NCBI RefSeq assembly: GCF_004005375.1
Contig: NZ_RZUF01000018.1
Location: 57,863-121,862 of the forward strand
DNA from: Rheinheimera sediminis
GTDB taxonomy: Bacteria > Pseudomonadota > Gammaproteobacteria > Enterobacterales > Alteromonadaceae
Length of the DNA stretch: 64,000 nucleotides
Direction: 5' to 3'
Below the pieces are notes generated by a model that had not been told where the DNA came from, made no database searches, and saw only the letters and a list, made by a program, of their open reading frames with translations. Position numbers and translations under genes: made by a program. Positions 17,388 through 26,574 of the stretch are shown here, in pieces. Each line of letters begins with the position of its first letter. Position 1 is the stretch's first letter.

Positions 17388-20180
17388 ATGGATTTGGGAA
17401 TGAAACATCAGAATCAATACCGTCATCAATTTATGTCAAAACGCACAGCCTTAAGTCTGGCTGTAGGTCAGTTACTACTGGGCTCTGCTATCAGCTTGCC
17501 AGTTTGTGCGCAAGACAAGCAGACAGAGCAGAAAGTTGAAGTTATCGCAGTCAAAGGCACTTACAGCAAAAGCTTGGAACAAGCTGTTGATATGAAAAAA
17601 GAGAATATTGGTTTCTCTGATTCCATGGTAGCAACAGATATTGCCGACTTCCCTGAGCAAAACCTTGCCGAAGCCCTGCAGCGTATGCCTGGTGTTACCA
17701 TTGAACGCAACAAAGGCTTAGGTAGCAAAGTAAACGTACGTAGCCTGCCCTCAGAATTTACTCACGTGTCTATCAATAATCTGGCCACAGCCTCAGGCAG
17801 TGGTGGCCGAGATGTGGAATTTGATATTTTTGCCTCTGAAATCATCCAGAGCGTGACAGTACAAAAGTCACCGACCGCAGCAGATGAAGAAGGTGGGATC
17901 GCAGGTTCAGTACAAATTGGTACAGCAAAACCTTTTGATTACAGCAACGCCCAATTTGTGGTGTCCGCTGAAGGTGCTCATAATTCTATTTCAGAAAAAA
18001 CTGATCCTAAGTTTTCTTTCCTTGCCAGCGATACCTGGGGTGACTGGGGCGCTTTAGTGTCTTTCTCAAAAGCTGAGCGCAGTAATAGAACAGATTCAAA
18101 CTCTGGCATCAACTTCCGTCCTATGAGCCGCTTTCTCGAGGCTTCAGCGCCTCGTTCCACTCAGGCTGCCGCTGTATTGCAGCGGGACGCCGGTGTTGTA
18201 GTCAGTAATTTTAAAGACAAAAATGAAACCAGCCGGATCATTTTTCAGGATAAAGTGGGCGACCGTTTATTCCAAAGCGAACAGGACAAATGGGGCAGCA
18301 CTGCCTCCATCCAGTACAAACCGAGCTCAAGCTTCAGCCTGGCTTTTGACGCCATGTTAGGGGGATTCGACAACACGGAAGATGAGTACGACGCAGCAGC
18401 TTATACCGCATCAAGTCGCAGTACTCTGGAAACTATTCATGAGTATGATGACAGCACTTTAGCTGAATACAACATGGTCGTGCTAACCGACGTATCTTAC
18501 ACCGCCACTCAGCACGAATTCCTCAGCAAAGAAAGGGTCAACGAAACCGACTTCACCCAGTACAGTGCCACTCTGGATTGGTTAGTCAATGGTTGGGATA
18601 TCAATGCTTTAGTAGGCTACTCAGGTGCAGAAAAAACCGCCGACTACGCCAACCTGAAACATGTGGCTTATGCACCATCACGCAGTCGCTGGACAGCCAA
18701 AGGTGGTGAAACCCTGAAGAGCGACAATCCGGCCAGCATAGATATGTACAATGCAGCCGACAAATACTTGTTTGAAGCCTATGAAACTCAACTGGAAGCT
18801 GTGCAGGATGACAAATATGCCGCTCAGCTAGACTTCAAAAAAGAGCTGGAATTGTCCGTGTTGCCAGCACTGAGCAGCGTCCAGTTTGGCGTTCGTTATA
18901 CAGACAAATCAAAAGAACGTAACTTTGGCGAGATAAAAATTCAGGGGCCAAAAGCTGGCGACAGCTCTTACGTAAATAAACGTACACTGAAAGACAGTGA
19001 ATTGGGCTATGTCACCGATATCGCCTCTGGTGGAGCTTATAAGGCAAAAGACCTGAACTGGATGCAAGTATCAAATGACTATGCCCGCAGCACCTTCAGA
19101 TACGAAGGTTTCTTTACGCCATTCCAGGTTAACCAGTACTACCGTGTTGACGAAGAAGTAACAGCTTTGTACGCCATGAGCAATTTCGATTTTGAAATTG
19201 CTGGTCTGGCAAGCAAGTTGAACGCTGGTGCACGAGCTGTGGATACTAAAGTGACATCTTTTGGTTACCACCCGATTCAAAACGCAGATGGCACTACAGG
19301 TTACACTGAAGATCCAGTGTCTGCAGACGGCAGCTACAACGACTTGTTACCTAGTTTTAACCTGACAGTGGAAGTGGCAGAAGATGTGATTTGGCGCACA
19401 GCGGCGTCCGAAACCTTGATGCGTCCTGCGCTGGGCGATATTGCTTACAAACGTACCGTCAGTTGGAACCAATTCCGCTTTAAAGACGGCAACCCGGGCC
19501 TGAAGCCAACCAAAGCAAAACAGTGGGAAACCGGTGTTGAATGGTACATGGAAAACGGCGGTATTTTAGCAGCGTCATACTTCTGGAAAGATATTGAAGG
19601 TGTAGTTCGGGAAGCGCTGACCGGAGTAGTGGCAGATGTAGAAAAACGTAATGCCGACGGCTCACTGGATGGCTATTACGATTTTGAAGTCTACCAGCCG
19701 GTCAATGCAGAAGGTTCTTACAAAGTGACAGGCCTGGAACTGATAGCCCAGTTGCCTCTGACTATGCTGAGTGAATCGCTGGAAGGTTTTGGCATCAATG
19801 CCAACTACACTATGCTGGATAACAGCTTAACCGGAGCTTCTGACTTAGATATACCGACACCGCCAGAAGGTTTGGCAGACTCAACTTACAACTTTACCTT
19901 GTACTATGAAAACGATACTTTTGATGCCCGCCTGTCTTACAACTACAAAGACAAGTACGTAGAGTACATTCACCTGAATATGTACCCTGTGTACCGCGAC
20001 GCTTATGGTCAGACGGATATAGCTTTAGGTTACCAACTGACCGATAACGTGAAAATGAGCTTGAAAGGCATCAATATCACAGACGAAGAAACCAGCGGTT
20101 ACACCATGAACCCTGCTTTCCCTGTCATGAGTGAATTTTCGGGCCGACGTGTCAGCTTAGGGATCCGCGCTGATTTCTAA
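17388..20180 (+). CDS. Large TonB-dependent receptor (Xanthomonas/Caulobacter type)
   Basis: Up to 930 residues. A signal peptide ends near VCAQ, followed by a plug (MPGVTIERNKGLGSKVNVR, then DVEFDIFASEI, VQKSPTAADEEGGIAG) and a large barrel ending FSGRRVSLGIRADF. The plug wording ADFPEQNLAEALQRMPGV is typical of the TonB-Xanth-Caul subfamily, many of which import carbohydrates or other non-iron substrates. The exact start is uncertain: ATG codons at 17388, 17400 and 17433 are in frame and none has a well-spaced ribosome site. A terminator and then a secreted phosphoesterase gene follow, so the substrate could be a phosphorylated compound (inference). Confidence 0.88.
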   Translation: MDLGMKHQNQYRHQFMSKRTALSLAVGQLLLGSAISLPVCAQDKQTEQKVEVIAVKGTYSKSLEQAVDMKKENIGFSDSMVATDIADFPEQNLAEALQRMPGVTIERNKGLGSKVNVRSLPSEFTHVSINNLATASGSGGRDVEFDIFASEIIQSVTVQKSPTAADEEGGIAGSVQIGTAKPFDYSNAQFVVSAEGAHNSISEKTDPKFSFLASDTWGDWGALVSFSKAERSNRTDSNSGINFRPMSRFLEASAPRSTQAAAVLQRDAGVVVSNFKDKNETSRIIFQDKVGDRLFQSEQDKWGSTASIQYKPSSSFSLAFDAMLGGFDNTEDEYDAAAYTASSRSTLETIHEYDDSTLAEYNMVVLTDVSYTATQHEFLSKERVNETDFTQYSATLDWLVNGWDINALVGYSGAEKTADYANLKHVAYAPSRSRWTAKGGETLKSDNPASIDMYNAADKYLFEAYETQLEAVQDDKYAAQLDFKKELELSVLPALSSVQFGVRYTDKSKERNFGEIKIQGPKAGDSSYVNKRTLKDSELGYVTDIASGGAYKAKDLNWMQVSNDYARSTFRYEGFFTPFQVNQYYRVDEEVTALYAMSNFDFEIAGLASKLNAGARAVDTKVTSFGYHPIQNADGTTGYTEDPVSADGSYNDLLPSFNLTVEVAEDVIWRTAASETLMRPALGDIAYKRTVSWNQFRFKDGNPGLKPTKAKQWETGVEWYMENGGILAASYFWKDIEGVVREALTGVVADVEKRNADGSLDGYYDFEVYQPVNAEGSYKVTGLELIAQLPLTMLSESLEGFGINANYTMLDNSLTGASDLDIPTPPEGLADSTYNFTLYYENDTFDARLSYNYKDKYVEYIHLNMYPVYRDAYGQTDIALGYQLTDNVKMSLKGINITDEETSGYTMNPAFPVMSEFSGRRVSLGIRADF

Positions 20181-20217
20181 CACAGCTCTAAAGCGTATTT
20201 AGCTGATAAGATCCATC

Positions 20218-20247
20218 AAGGCCACAGCACTCTCTGTGGCCTTTTCT
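20218..20247 (+). terminator. Terminator between the TonB receptor and phosphoesterase genes
   Basis: A perfect 10-base stem AAGGCCACAG / CTGTGGCCTT with loop CACTCT is followed by TTCT. It stands between two same-strand genes, so the downstream gene is likely expressed by partial readthrough or from its own promoter. Confidence 0.8.
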
Positions 20248-20270
20248 ATTCCATTGATAAGGAAAAGCTG

Positions 20271-22286
20271 ATGAAAACAGTGTTTTTTTGCTCTGTATTG
20301 GCTCTGCTTGCTTTACCGGCACAAGCTATGCAAAAAGCGCAAACAGAGGCTCAGGTACAAATTGCCTTCTTACCAGATGTGCATTTTCATGATGTCTATG
20401 CAGAATTTAACGATGGCAGCTATAAAGGTTTAACGGATAACAACTATCATCCAGGCAAAGCAGCTACCATCCGCACTATGGGTGCTCAACTGCAATCCAC
20501 CCGCCTTTTTAATGAGAACTACTTTGCACTGCATGCTGCTTTGGATGATCTGGTGCGTCGTAACGTGAAATTAGTGGTATTACCTGGTGATTTCAGCGAC
20601 GACGGTCAGAGCGTACATACACGTGGATTAAAGCGTATATTGCAGCATTATAGCCAGCACTATGGCCTGCGTTTTTTACTGACCTTGGGCAATCATGACC
20701 CTGTGAAACCCTATGCCCAACCTGCTGGTAAAGCCGACTTTTTGGGGGCGGATGCAAGACCTCTGGCGATTTTCAGCCCAGGTTCTGAGCCCTGCGAAAA
20801 TAAAGATAAAACTGTCATTTGCACTGAAGAAGTGAAAGAGCTGGGTTACTCTGAATTAATGACAGAGCTGGCCGATTTTGGTTTTTTCCCTCAACCCCAC
20901 TATCTGTACTGGGAGACGCCTTACAGCGACTACTCCACTAACAATTACAGTTATCACCAGGCTATGGCACAGGCCGATTTAAGCAGGCGCCAGTTTGAGA
21001 TCTGCCAGCAAGGTGCCGGCGGTGCTTATAAAAAACCAGGGGATAGCCATTGCTATCCTATTCCGGACGCCAGCTATCTGGTGGAACCCGTCAAGGATCT
21101 GTGGTTGTTAGCCATAGATGCCAATGTTTACAAACCTAAAGCTGGTTCGAAAGGCCCTGCGACAGCTGCAACTTTTGAAGCGAGTGGCAATGCTGGCTAC
21201 AACGCTATGTTTGACTATAAACCTGCGGTGTTAGCCTGGGCAAAACAAGTGGCGGCACGCGCTAAAGCTCAGGGTAAAACCCTGATTAGCTTTAGTCATT
21301 ACCCAATGATTGAGTTTTATCAGGGCCAAGCTCAGCCTATTGCCTCTTTATTGGGAGAGAAACACGGCCAACTCTCGCGTAGCCCCCGGCAGCAGATCAG
21401 TCATCAATTAGCAGACCTTGGCATACAGTTGCATATAGGCGGCCATATGCATTTAAATAACACAGCTGTAGTGAGGTCTGATTCAGGCAATAGTCTGGTA
21501 AATATTCAGGCCCCTTCTTTGGCCGCTTATGTACCCGCCTATAAACTGCTGACACTGACAAGCCCGACACAAGTCAAGGTTCAAACTATAGTGCTGGATG
21601 ATGTGCCAGGCTTTCAGCAATTATTTGGCCATTACAAAAAAGAATGGCAGCAGCTAAAGCAAGATAACAAAGCGTTGTGGGATCTGAATATTTTGCAAGC
21701 GAAAACATACCGCGAATATGCTAACGGTCATTTACGTGAACTGACCAGGCTACGCTTTTTACCCAAAGACTGGCCTGACGAACTGCGCGAAATGCTGTTG
21801 GCGTTAAATGCTGAACAAATGCTGATCTTGTCTCTGCTCGATAGCACAGCTACCCTGAGTCAGTTTTCGCCTGCTCTGTTGCAACAACTAAGTCAAAGTG
21901 CTGAATGGCAACTGGCCAGACAAAAAGCACAGAATCTGGCGCTGGCAGCAGGACTAAAGCTCGAAAACTTAGCCCAATGGACGGGCTTTGATTTAGTGCT
22001 GGATTTCTACAGGTTACAAAATGCGGGCCAGTTGGCTTTGCCTGATATACCGGCACAGCGACTAAAGGAGTACAGCTTTTTTACCGCGACGCTGCAGCCA
22101 GTTGAAAAACCTGCTCAAAAAAGTCTTCCATGGACACAATGGACTTTGCCTTATTATTGCCAGCACCAATTCGGTGCTTTATTTCAGATCATAAATGGCT
22201 TTTTAACAGGCCAGCCAAATGCTGATTTTATCTTGAATATGCAAACAGGCGACATCACTGCTTTCAACGAGAGTCAGGCGCATTAG
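20271..22286 (+). CDS. Secreted calcineurin-like metallophosphoesterase
   Basis: 671 residues. The signal peptide (residues 1-19, ending AQA) comes after an AAGGA ribosome site. Metallophosphoesterase motifs appear in order: Asp and His in LPDVHFHD, GDFSDDG, the GNHD motif (TLGNHDP), His in SFSHYPM and GGHMHL. These are the metal and phosphate ligands of the calcineurin-like fold. The C-terminal 220 residues are helical with no known domain. It probably hydrolyses a phosphoester in the periplasm or outside the cell. The gene follows a TonB receptor gene by 90 bases, which suggests uptake and hydrolysis of the same compound, although a terminator separates them. Confidence 0.85.
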   Translation: MKTVFFCSVLALLALPAQAMQKAQTEAQVQIAFLPDVHFHDVYAEFNDGSYKGLTDNNYHPGKAATIRTMGAQLQSTRLFNENYFALHAALDDLVRRNVKLVVLPGDFSDDGQSVHTRGLKRILQHYSQHYGLRFLLTLGNHDPVKPYAQPAGKADFLGADARPLAIFSPGSEPCENKDKTVICTEEVKELGYSELMTELADFGFFPQPHYLYWETPYSDYSTNNYSYHQAMAQADLSRRQFEICQQGAGGAYKKPGDSHCYPIPDASYLVEPVKDLWLLAIDANVYKPKAGSKGPATAATFEASGNAGYNAMFDYKPAVLAWAKQVAARAKAQGKTLISFSHYPMIEFYQGQAQPIASLLGEKHGQLSRSPRQQISHQLADLGIQLHIGGHMHLNNTAVVRSDSGNSLVNIQAPSLAAYVPAYKLLTLTSPTQVKVQTIVLDDVPGFQQLFGHYKKEWQQLKQDNKALWDLNILQAKTYREYANGHLRELTRLRFLPKDWPDELREMLLALNAEQMLILSLLDSTATLSQFSPALLQQLSQSAEWQLARQKAQNLALAAGLKLENLAQWTGFDLVLDFYRLQNAGQLALPDIPAQRLKEYSFFTATLQPVEKPAQKSLPWTQWTLPYYCQHQFGALFQIINGFLTGQPNADFILNMQTGDITAFNESQAH

Positions 22287-22296
22287 CGCCTGACTC
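22271..22296. repeat. Perfect hairpin overlapping the phosphoesterase stop codon
   Basis: GAGTCAGGCGC / GCGCCTGACTC with loop ATTA forms an 11-base perfect stem. The stop codon of the phosphoesterase gene is inside it. No T run follows, so it is more likely an mRNA-stabilising or weak termination structure than a classical terminator. Confidence 0.55.
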
Positions 22297-22422
22297 TAAG
22301 TAGAGAGCTAACTCAGAGCTATAGCCTGAGGTTCGGGAAATAACAACTTTGAGTCCTTCTTAACAATTTAAAAACAGGCCACCGAATCAGGCTCTCGCAA
22401 TCAAAAATAAGTTGCACCAGTG

Positions 22423-24060
22423 TTATCTGAGCAACTTTCTAATGTAAGCTCCGACAAAAGTTGTGATAAAAAACACGCCGACATAACTTTGCAATGCCAC
22501 CAGAAAAAGAAGGTCATTTTTTGAATCCAGGGTAGTAGCCCAGGAGCCGAAAAAGGCACCGCTAAAACTCTGAATACTCAACAGACAGCTTTCTTTCACT
22601 GAAAGTGCGTTCGGACTTAAAAAGTACAACGCAGCGAAAAGAAGAATCACCATAACAGATGATAAAGCTATGTTAGAGATGCGTACCCCCCAACCAAACA
22701 CTCGCCCTAGCACAAACTTTGTCAGTATTCCGGCAGCAGACATATCACGCATGTGAAAAAAAGCCATATCCTCATAGGCCAACTTGCCTGTATCGTGAAA
22801 CCAGTGCTTTAAGTTTGAATACTGTTCCTCCATACTTTTGTTCGAACTGCATTGGACTAATCCAGCGAATTTACGGGGAGAAAAAAGGTTGAATTTAGCT
22901 TTACCAACAAAAATATCAGGCACGTTGGTGTAAAATCGAGTTGATATAAATCTGTAGAGATCAACAGCCTCAGCCTTGGCTGTTTGAACGTCTTCCAGGT
23001 AAGTACATTGAGACACTGAACTGTTCGCTAACGAAATCCTACTCTGGATATCGCAGTTTTCTAACTTTAGGTTTCTGCCGACCATCACCTCAGACAAGCT
23101 GACACTCTGCATCACCTTCAGATTCTTCAGTTCAATATCTTTTTGCACATGGCTCGAGAACACAGTCACATTTTTTGCGATTAATTCAGATAAATACAAA
23201 GAATTCATTTCGACATTTCGTAAAGTGACTGTATCAAATTCATAGCCAAAAACTCTTATATCTGCAGAACTTCTGGTCAAATTCGCCTTTTCATTTTGAT
23301 AACATTCTGAACCAATACAAAGATGGCCTATTGGCATTTTTATGCCGGACACCTCATCCTGACGATTAAATATTTGGATCTCCGAACGAAAATCTCCACC
23401 TATGCTAAGCACACCGGCAACAGAGACCTCATTTAGCCAAATCATATCTGCAGGGCCTTTGACTCCTAAGTCAAGATAGATGTTTTGGCAACTGACTCCG
23501 CGTAGGGACAAACCACCTTCACCATAAAAACTAACAGATTCAAGGTGCACTGAACCAGTGAACTGACTGGCCTTCAGGCTAAAATGTTTATAAAAGGTGC
23601 AATGAGGAAACCAAATCGATTTACTGAAAACTGAGCTCATCAATCTGAAATTATCCAGAAAAGTGCATTGACAAAACAGCAGGTCCTGTTCAAATTTTAA
23701 ATCGGTTAAATAAATTTCCTCAAATTCACACTGGTAAAAAATCAAGGTTTTATTAGCTGAGCTGGCAAACGCAGCAGCCAGAGTTTGTGATGTGAATGTT
23801 ATGCCGGTAAATTCAACAGTATCAGCAGTCACTTCGGCCCCATCAAACTGTAGAGCGGACAATAGGATCCCGCGAAAACAATGCTCAGGATTTATGATGT
23901 CCTGATACTGCATCAGATAGCTCTGGTTTTGTACCAACTGGGTAACACTGAATTTTTTTAATTCAGTCCAGTAACAAAAACGTATATCACCGGCAGAGTC
24001 CATCAATAAAGAAAAACGGTGGTTGACTTTATCTTGATATATACACTTCAATGCGTCCAA
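22423..24060 (-). CDS. Beta-helix (pentapeptide-like) protein with C-terminal two-helix pore-like membrane domain
   Basis: 545 residues. Residues about 60-370 show a loose repeat of short strands with regular F, C and L (CEFEEIYLTDLKF, CTFLDNFRLMSSVF, CDIQSRISLANSSV), as in pentapeptide-repeat or other right-handed beta-helix proteins. Residues about 445-545 hold two membrane helices flanking a re-entrant segment (SIQSFSGAFFGSWAT) in the position of a K+-channel filter, but the canonical TVGYGD is absent. The start is a TTG at 24060 with GGAG 9 bases upstream, inside the end of the preceding gene. The nearest ATG (24003) would lose 19 residues. The frame is the same as that of the upstream metallohydrolase gene, from which it is separated by one stop and one codon. 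Function unknown; a gated channel or membrane-damaging effector is a guess. Confidence 0.7.
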   Translation of the reverse strand: MDALKCIYQDKVNHRFSLLMDSAGDIRFCYWTELKKFSVTQLVQNQSYLMQYQDIINPEHCFRGILLSALQFDGAEVTADTVEFTGITFTSQTLAAAFASSANKTLIFYQCEFEEIYLTDLKFEQDLLFCQCTFLDNFRLMSSVFSKSIWFPHCTFYKHFSLKASQFTGSVHLESVSFYGEGGLSLRGVSCQNIYLDLGVKGPADMIWLNEVSVAGVLSIGGDFRSEIQIFNRQDEVSGIKMPIGHLCIGSECYQNEKANLTRSSADIRVFGYEFDTVTLRNVEMNSLYLSELIAKNVTVFSSHVQKDIELKNLKVMQSVSLSEVMVGRNLKLENCDIQSRISLANSSVSQCTYLEDVQTAKAEAVDLYRFISTRFYTNVPDIFVGKAKFNLFSPRKFAGLVQCSSNKSMEEQYSNLKHWFHDTGKLAYEDMAFFHMRDMSAAGILTKFVLGRVFGWGVRISNIALSSVMVILLFAALYFLSPNALSVKESCLLSIQSFSGAFFGSWATTLDSKNDLLFLVALQSYVGVFFITTFVGAYIRKLLR

Positions 24061-24063
24061 TGC

Positions 24064-24798
24064 TTAAAACTCCACACTCATGCCTTGTTTGGCAAAACCT
24101 GAAAAATATGCGTTCACTTGCTGTTCAAACATCGGCCAACTGTCTTCATAACTCATCAGATACAGTTTCTTTCTTATCGCTTCGGGGTAATCGATCAGAC
24201 TGGCTAAAGTAGCATGCACAGGATTCCAGTCTGAGAGCGTCACATCATGAAATCCAACTTCAAAACTAAGTTCTGACAGGATCTCTGGTATTGCAATAGT
24301 GTCAGACGAGTAAAATATCTTGTCATTAACGCACAAACCCAGCGTCTTTTTGCCCGGCGTATGAGCGACCTCAAACACATCATAGTGATTGCCGCAACTC
24401 ACGAAGCTTGGACCTGTAAGTGGGCATAATTCAAAATAATCATCAAAAGCTAAACTGCCCTCTCCAATTTTGGACAAAGAGCCTTTTAGAGTTTGCTCCC
24501 ACAACTCATGATAAATGTCGGGGTGATAATGCAGTTTAATTCTTTTTTGATATTTAAAACGAGTTTCATAAGCGAAACGCTCAAGTCCGAAGACATGATC
24601 ACCATGGACATGAGTGATAAAAATTTCGTCGATATCACCTATAGTCAAAGCCAGATCATGCAATGCATGTTTTGCAGTGTGTCCACAATCAATCAGCAAA
24701 GTGCCATCTGAATTAGACACCAACGCATTGTTGTTATAATGCAACAAGGACTCTGAATGACCGCAACCTAATATAGTGAATCTGTTGTTTTTATCCAT
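24064..24798 (-). CDS. Metallo-beta-lactamase-fold hydrolase (RNase Z-like)
   Basis: 244 residues with the MBL metal motif HVHGDH (preceded by IDEIFIT), Asp/His in LLIDCGHTAKH, His in VAHTPGKKTLG and Asp in YSSDTIAI. It has no signal peptide, so it is cytoplasmic. The fold resembles the RNase Z/phosphodiesterase branch, whose members cleave phosphodiesters. GGAGAG precedes the ATG. The next gene (beta-helix/pore-like protein) starts 3 bases after the stop in the same frame, so the two are translationally coupled and probably work together. The substrate is unknown. Confidence 0.8.
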   Translation of the reverse strand: MDKNNRFTILGCGHSESLLHYNNNALVSNSDGTLLIDCGHTAKHALHDLALTIGDIDEIFITHVHGDHVFGLERFAYETRFKYQKRIKLHYHPDIYHELWEQTLKGSLSKIGEGSLAFDDYFELCPLTGPSFVSCGNHYDVFEVAHTPGKKTLGLCVNDKIFYSSDTIAIPEILSELSFEVGFHDVTLSDWNPVHATLASLIDYPEAIRKKLYLMSYEDSWPMFEQQVNAYFSGFAKQGMSVEF

Positions 24799-24866
24799 GA
24801 TGCCGCTCTCCGAAAGGCTCAGGTTTAAGAGATCGGCAATGATGCAGTGCTAGCCCATACCAATCG

Positions 24867-24893
24867 CTGAGCTCAGGTTAAACTTGAGCTCAG
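24867..24893. repeat. Inverted repeat resembling two facing MITE ends
   Basis: CTGAGCTCA and TGAGCTCAG face each other across GGTTAAACT. The left part contains GAGCTCAGGTT, identical to 11 bases of the right end of the MITE at 41.4 kb, and the right part is close to its left end. It could be an ordinary hairpin between the two genes. Confidence 0.35.
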
Positions 24894-24928
24894 TTGTTCA
24901 TTCACTCAACCAAAAATCTGATATGGCC

Positions 24929-25267
24929 TCAGAAACTAACACCGTAGTTCGCGTCTACTAACTCACTAACCTGCAATTGAGCCACCGAAGGCAAGACTTT
25001 AAACCACTCAGAGATCACCTGGATGTCCTCTGCTGTTGCAGAGCCATAGCGGTGTGCAGACCAGATAAAAGCCTCAAATTGAGTTTTGTCGCCACCACCG
25101 GCCATGACCAGATCACGACTTTCAATCAGAGCAATAAATTGGTCCAGCAGTTTGCTGAAATCCTGGTCAGATTCCAGGCCTAATTCGCAGGACAACATAA
25201 AACCGTATTCGGTAAATTCACCCAGATAAAGCTTTTTCTGCAAACGACGGCTTTTAGGTTTAGACAT
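24929..25267 (-). CDS. yggL: YggL-family (DUF469) ribosome-associated protein
   Basis: 112 residues. The ATG at 25267 has GGAGAT 5 bases upstream; a longer frame to 25294 is not needed. The basic N-terminus KSRRLQKKLYLGEF and the following EYGF match the YggL family (E. coli SRRLRKKMHIDEF by memory). The family binds the 50S subunit and limits its assembly with 30S in related bacteria. It stands alone between the metallohydrolase operon and a divergent methyltransferase gene. Confidence 0.82.
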   Translation of the reverse strand: MSKPKSRRLQKKLYLGEFTEYGFMLSCELGLESDQDFSKLLDQFIALIESRDLVMAGGGDKTQFEAFIWSAHRYGSATAEDIQVISEWFKVLPSVAQLQVSELVDANYGVSF

Positions 25268-25633
25268 GAGATCTCCTTGGCGCATCTGCCACAAAATAGG
25301 CCCGATGCAGTTGTTAATACAGAACTGTATAGCTATAGGATCTCGTTATCCGGCCCTGTTAAGCAAGCTTTTTTTAGCAAAGTAGTTAATTAGACTGCGG
25401 AATTCTGGCTTTTCCTTAGTTGCCAAGCTTCGCAAAGGCATTGAACTGATATATGATGCGCGGCCGAAAAATCGACCAAAAAAGCTCACTTTCCAGCCAA
25501 ATGAATTGGAGTCGCTGCAAAGCGACCAAAGAGCGAGTAGCCATAAACAGAGTTGTCCTATGTGATTGGGTTGAGGCTCTTTTCGACGAAATCAGATAAT
25601 CAACACAGCTTCAGGTTCAACTAAGAAAAATAT
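25268..25633. other. Intergenic region between yggL and methyltransferase genes
   Basis: About 365 bases without a gene. A short hairpin GTCGCT-GCAA-AGCGAC occurs near 25513-25528. Nothing else was recognised. Confidence 0.4.
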
Positions 25634-26386
25634 ATGCACTCATCCAACGCACTTTACACCGACCTGTCAGGTTATTATGACCTGATGTGTGCTGATATCG
25701 ACTACCAAACGCAAAGTCAAAGCGCAGGTCGGTTACATCAGTTTTTTGGCGGGGATGGCCGAACTCATCTGGATTTAGCCTGTGGCACAGGCCCCCACAT
25801 CCGACATTTTCTGGACGCAGGCTATCAAAGCTCCGGCCTGGATCTTAACCAGCCAATGTTAGATAAAGCTCAGTTACGTTGCCCTGAAGTCAGCTTTATG
25901 CAACAAAATATGTGTGATTTTGAGCTGGCCGAGCCAGTCGATTTAATCACCTGCTTTTTATACTCCATTCACTACAGCGCCAGTATTGATAACCTCAAAG
26001 CTTGTATTAACAGCGTAGTTAAAGCGCTAAAGCCAGGCGGCGTTTTTTGTTTTAATGCAGTGGATAAAGATAAAATCGACAATAACTCTTATGTCCGGCA
26101 TAAAGCTGTTTTTGATCAAAGTCATTTTGTATTCGAATCGGGCTGGAACTATAGCGGTCAGGGTGAGAAACAAACGCTGAATCTAAGCATAGAAAAAACC
26201 ACAGCAGGTCAAACACAGGTCTGGCAAGATCAACACCCTATGGTTGCCGTCAGCTTTCCACAACTGGAGCTCTTGTTAAGTCCAAACTTTGAAGTACATA
26301 TTCTTGAACATAACTACGAGAAGATAGCCAGCTGGGATAAAGAAGCAGGCAATGCACTTTTTTTGTGTGTAAAACGGCCCGTTTAG
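25634..26386 (+). CDS. Class I SAM-dependent methyltransferase
   Basis: 250 residues. Motif I is DLACGTGPHIRHF, followed by Asp in SGLDLNQPML and the post-motifs DLITCFLYSIHY and LKPGGVFCFN, a standard class I Rossmann methyltransferase of the Methyltransf_25/11 type with a C-terminal beta-rich cap as in small-molecule methyltransferases. The ribosome site before the ATG is weak (AAGAAAA). It is a single gene; the substrate cannot be inferred from neighbours. Confidence 0.8.
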   Translation: MHSSNALYTDLSGYYDLMCADIDYQTQSQSAGRLHQFFGGDGRTHLDLACGTGPHIRHFLDAGYQSSGLDLNQPMLDKAQLRCPEVSFMQQNMCDFELAEPVDLITCFLYSIHYSASIDNLKACINSVVKALKPGGVFCFNAVDKDKIDNNSYVRHKAVFDQSHFVFESGWNYSGQGEKQTLNLSIEKTTAGQTQVWQDQHPMVAVSFPQLELLLSPNFEVHILEHNYEKIASWDKEAGNALFLCVKRPV

Positions 26387-26574
26387 CCCATCGTAAAATT
26401 GTCCTGCAAAAGTGGAATAGTTTTTATCCTAACTCAACGTAAACTGATATGAAAACCCATCTGGATTTAGTCCAATCGGTATTAGGTTTACCAGCTACAA
26501 AAAATGACTGGAACTGCAAATAAGGCGGCGCTGCGTGAATTGAAGCATTGAAAGTATGGGCCGGGCATCACTGG

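Noticed and set aside
24867..24893. Terminator for yggL
   Set aside because: The hairpin has no T run on either side in the right position, so it is recorded as an inverted repeat only.
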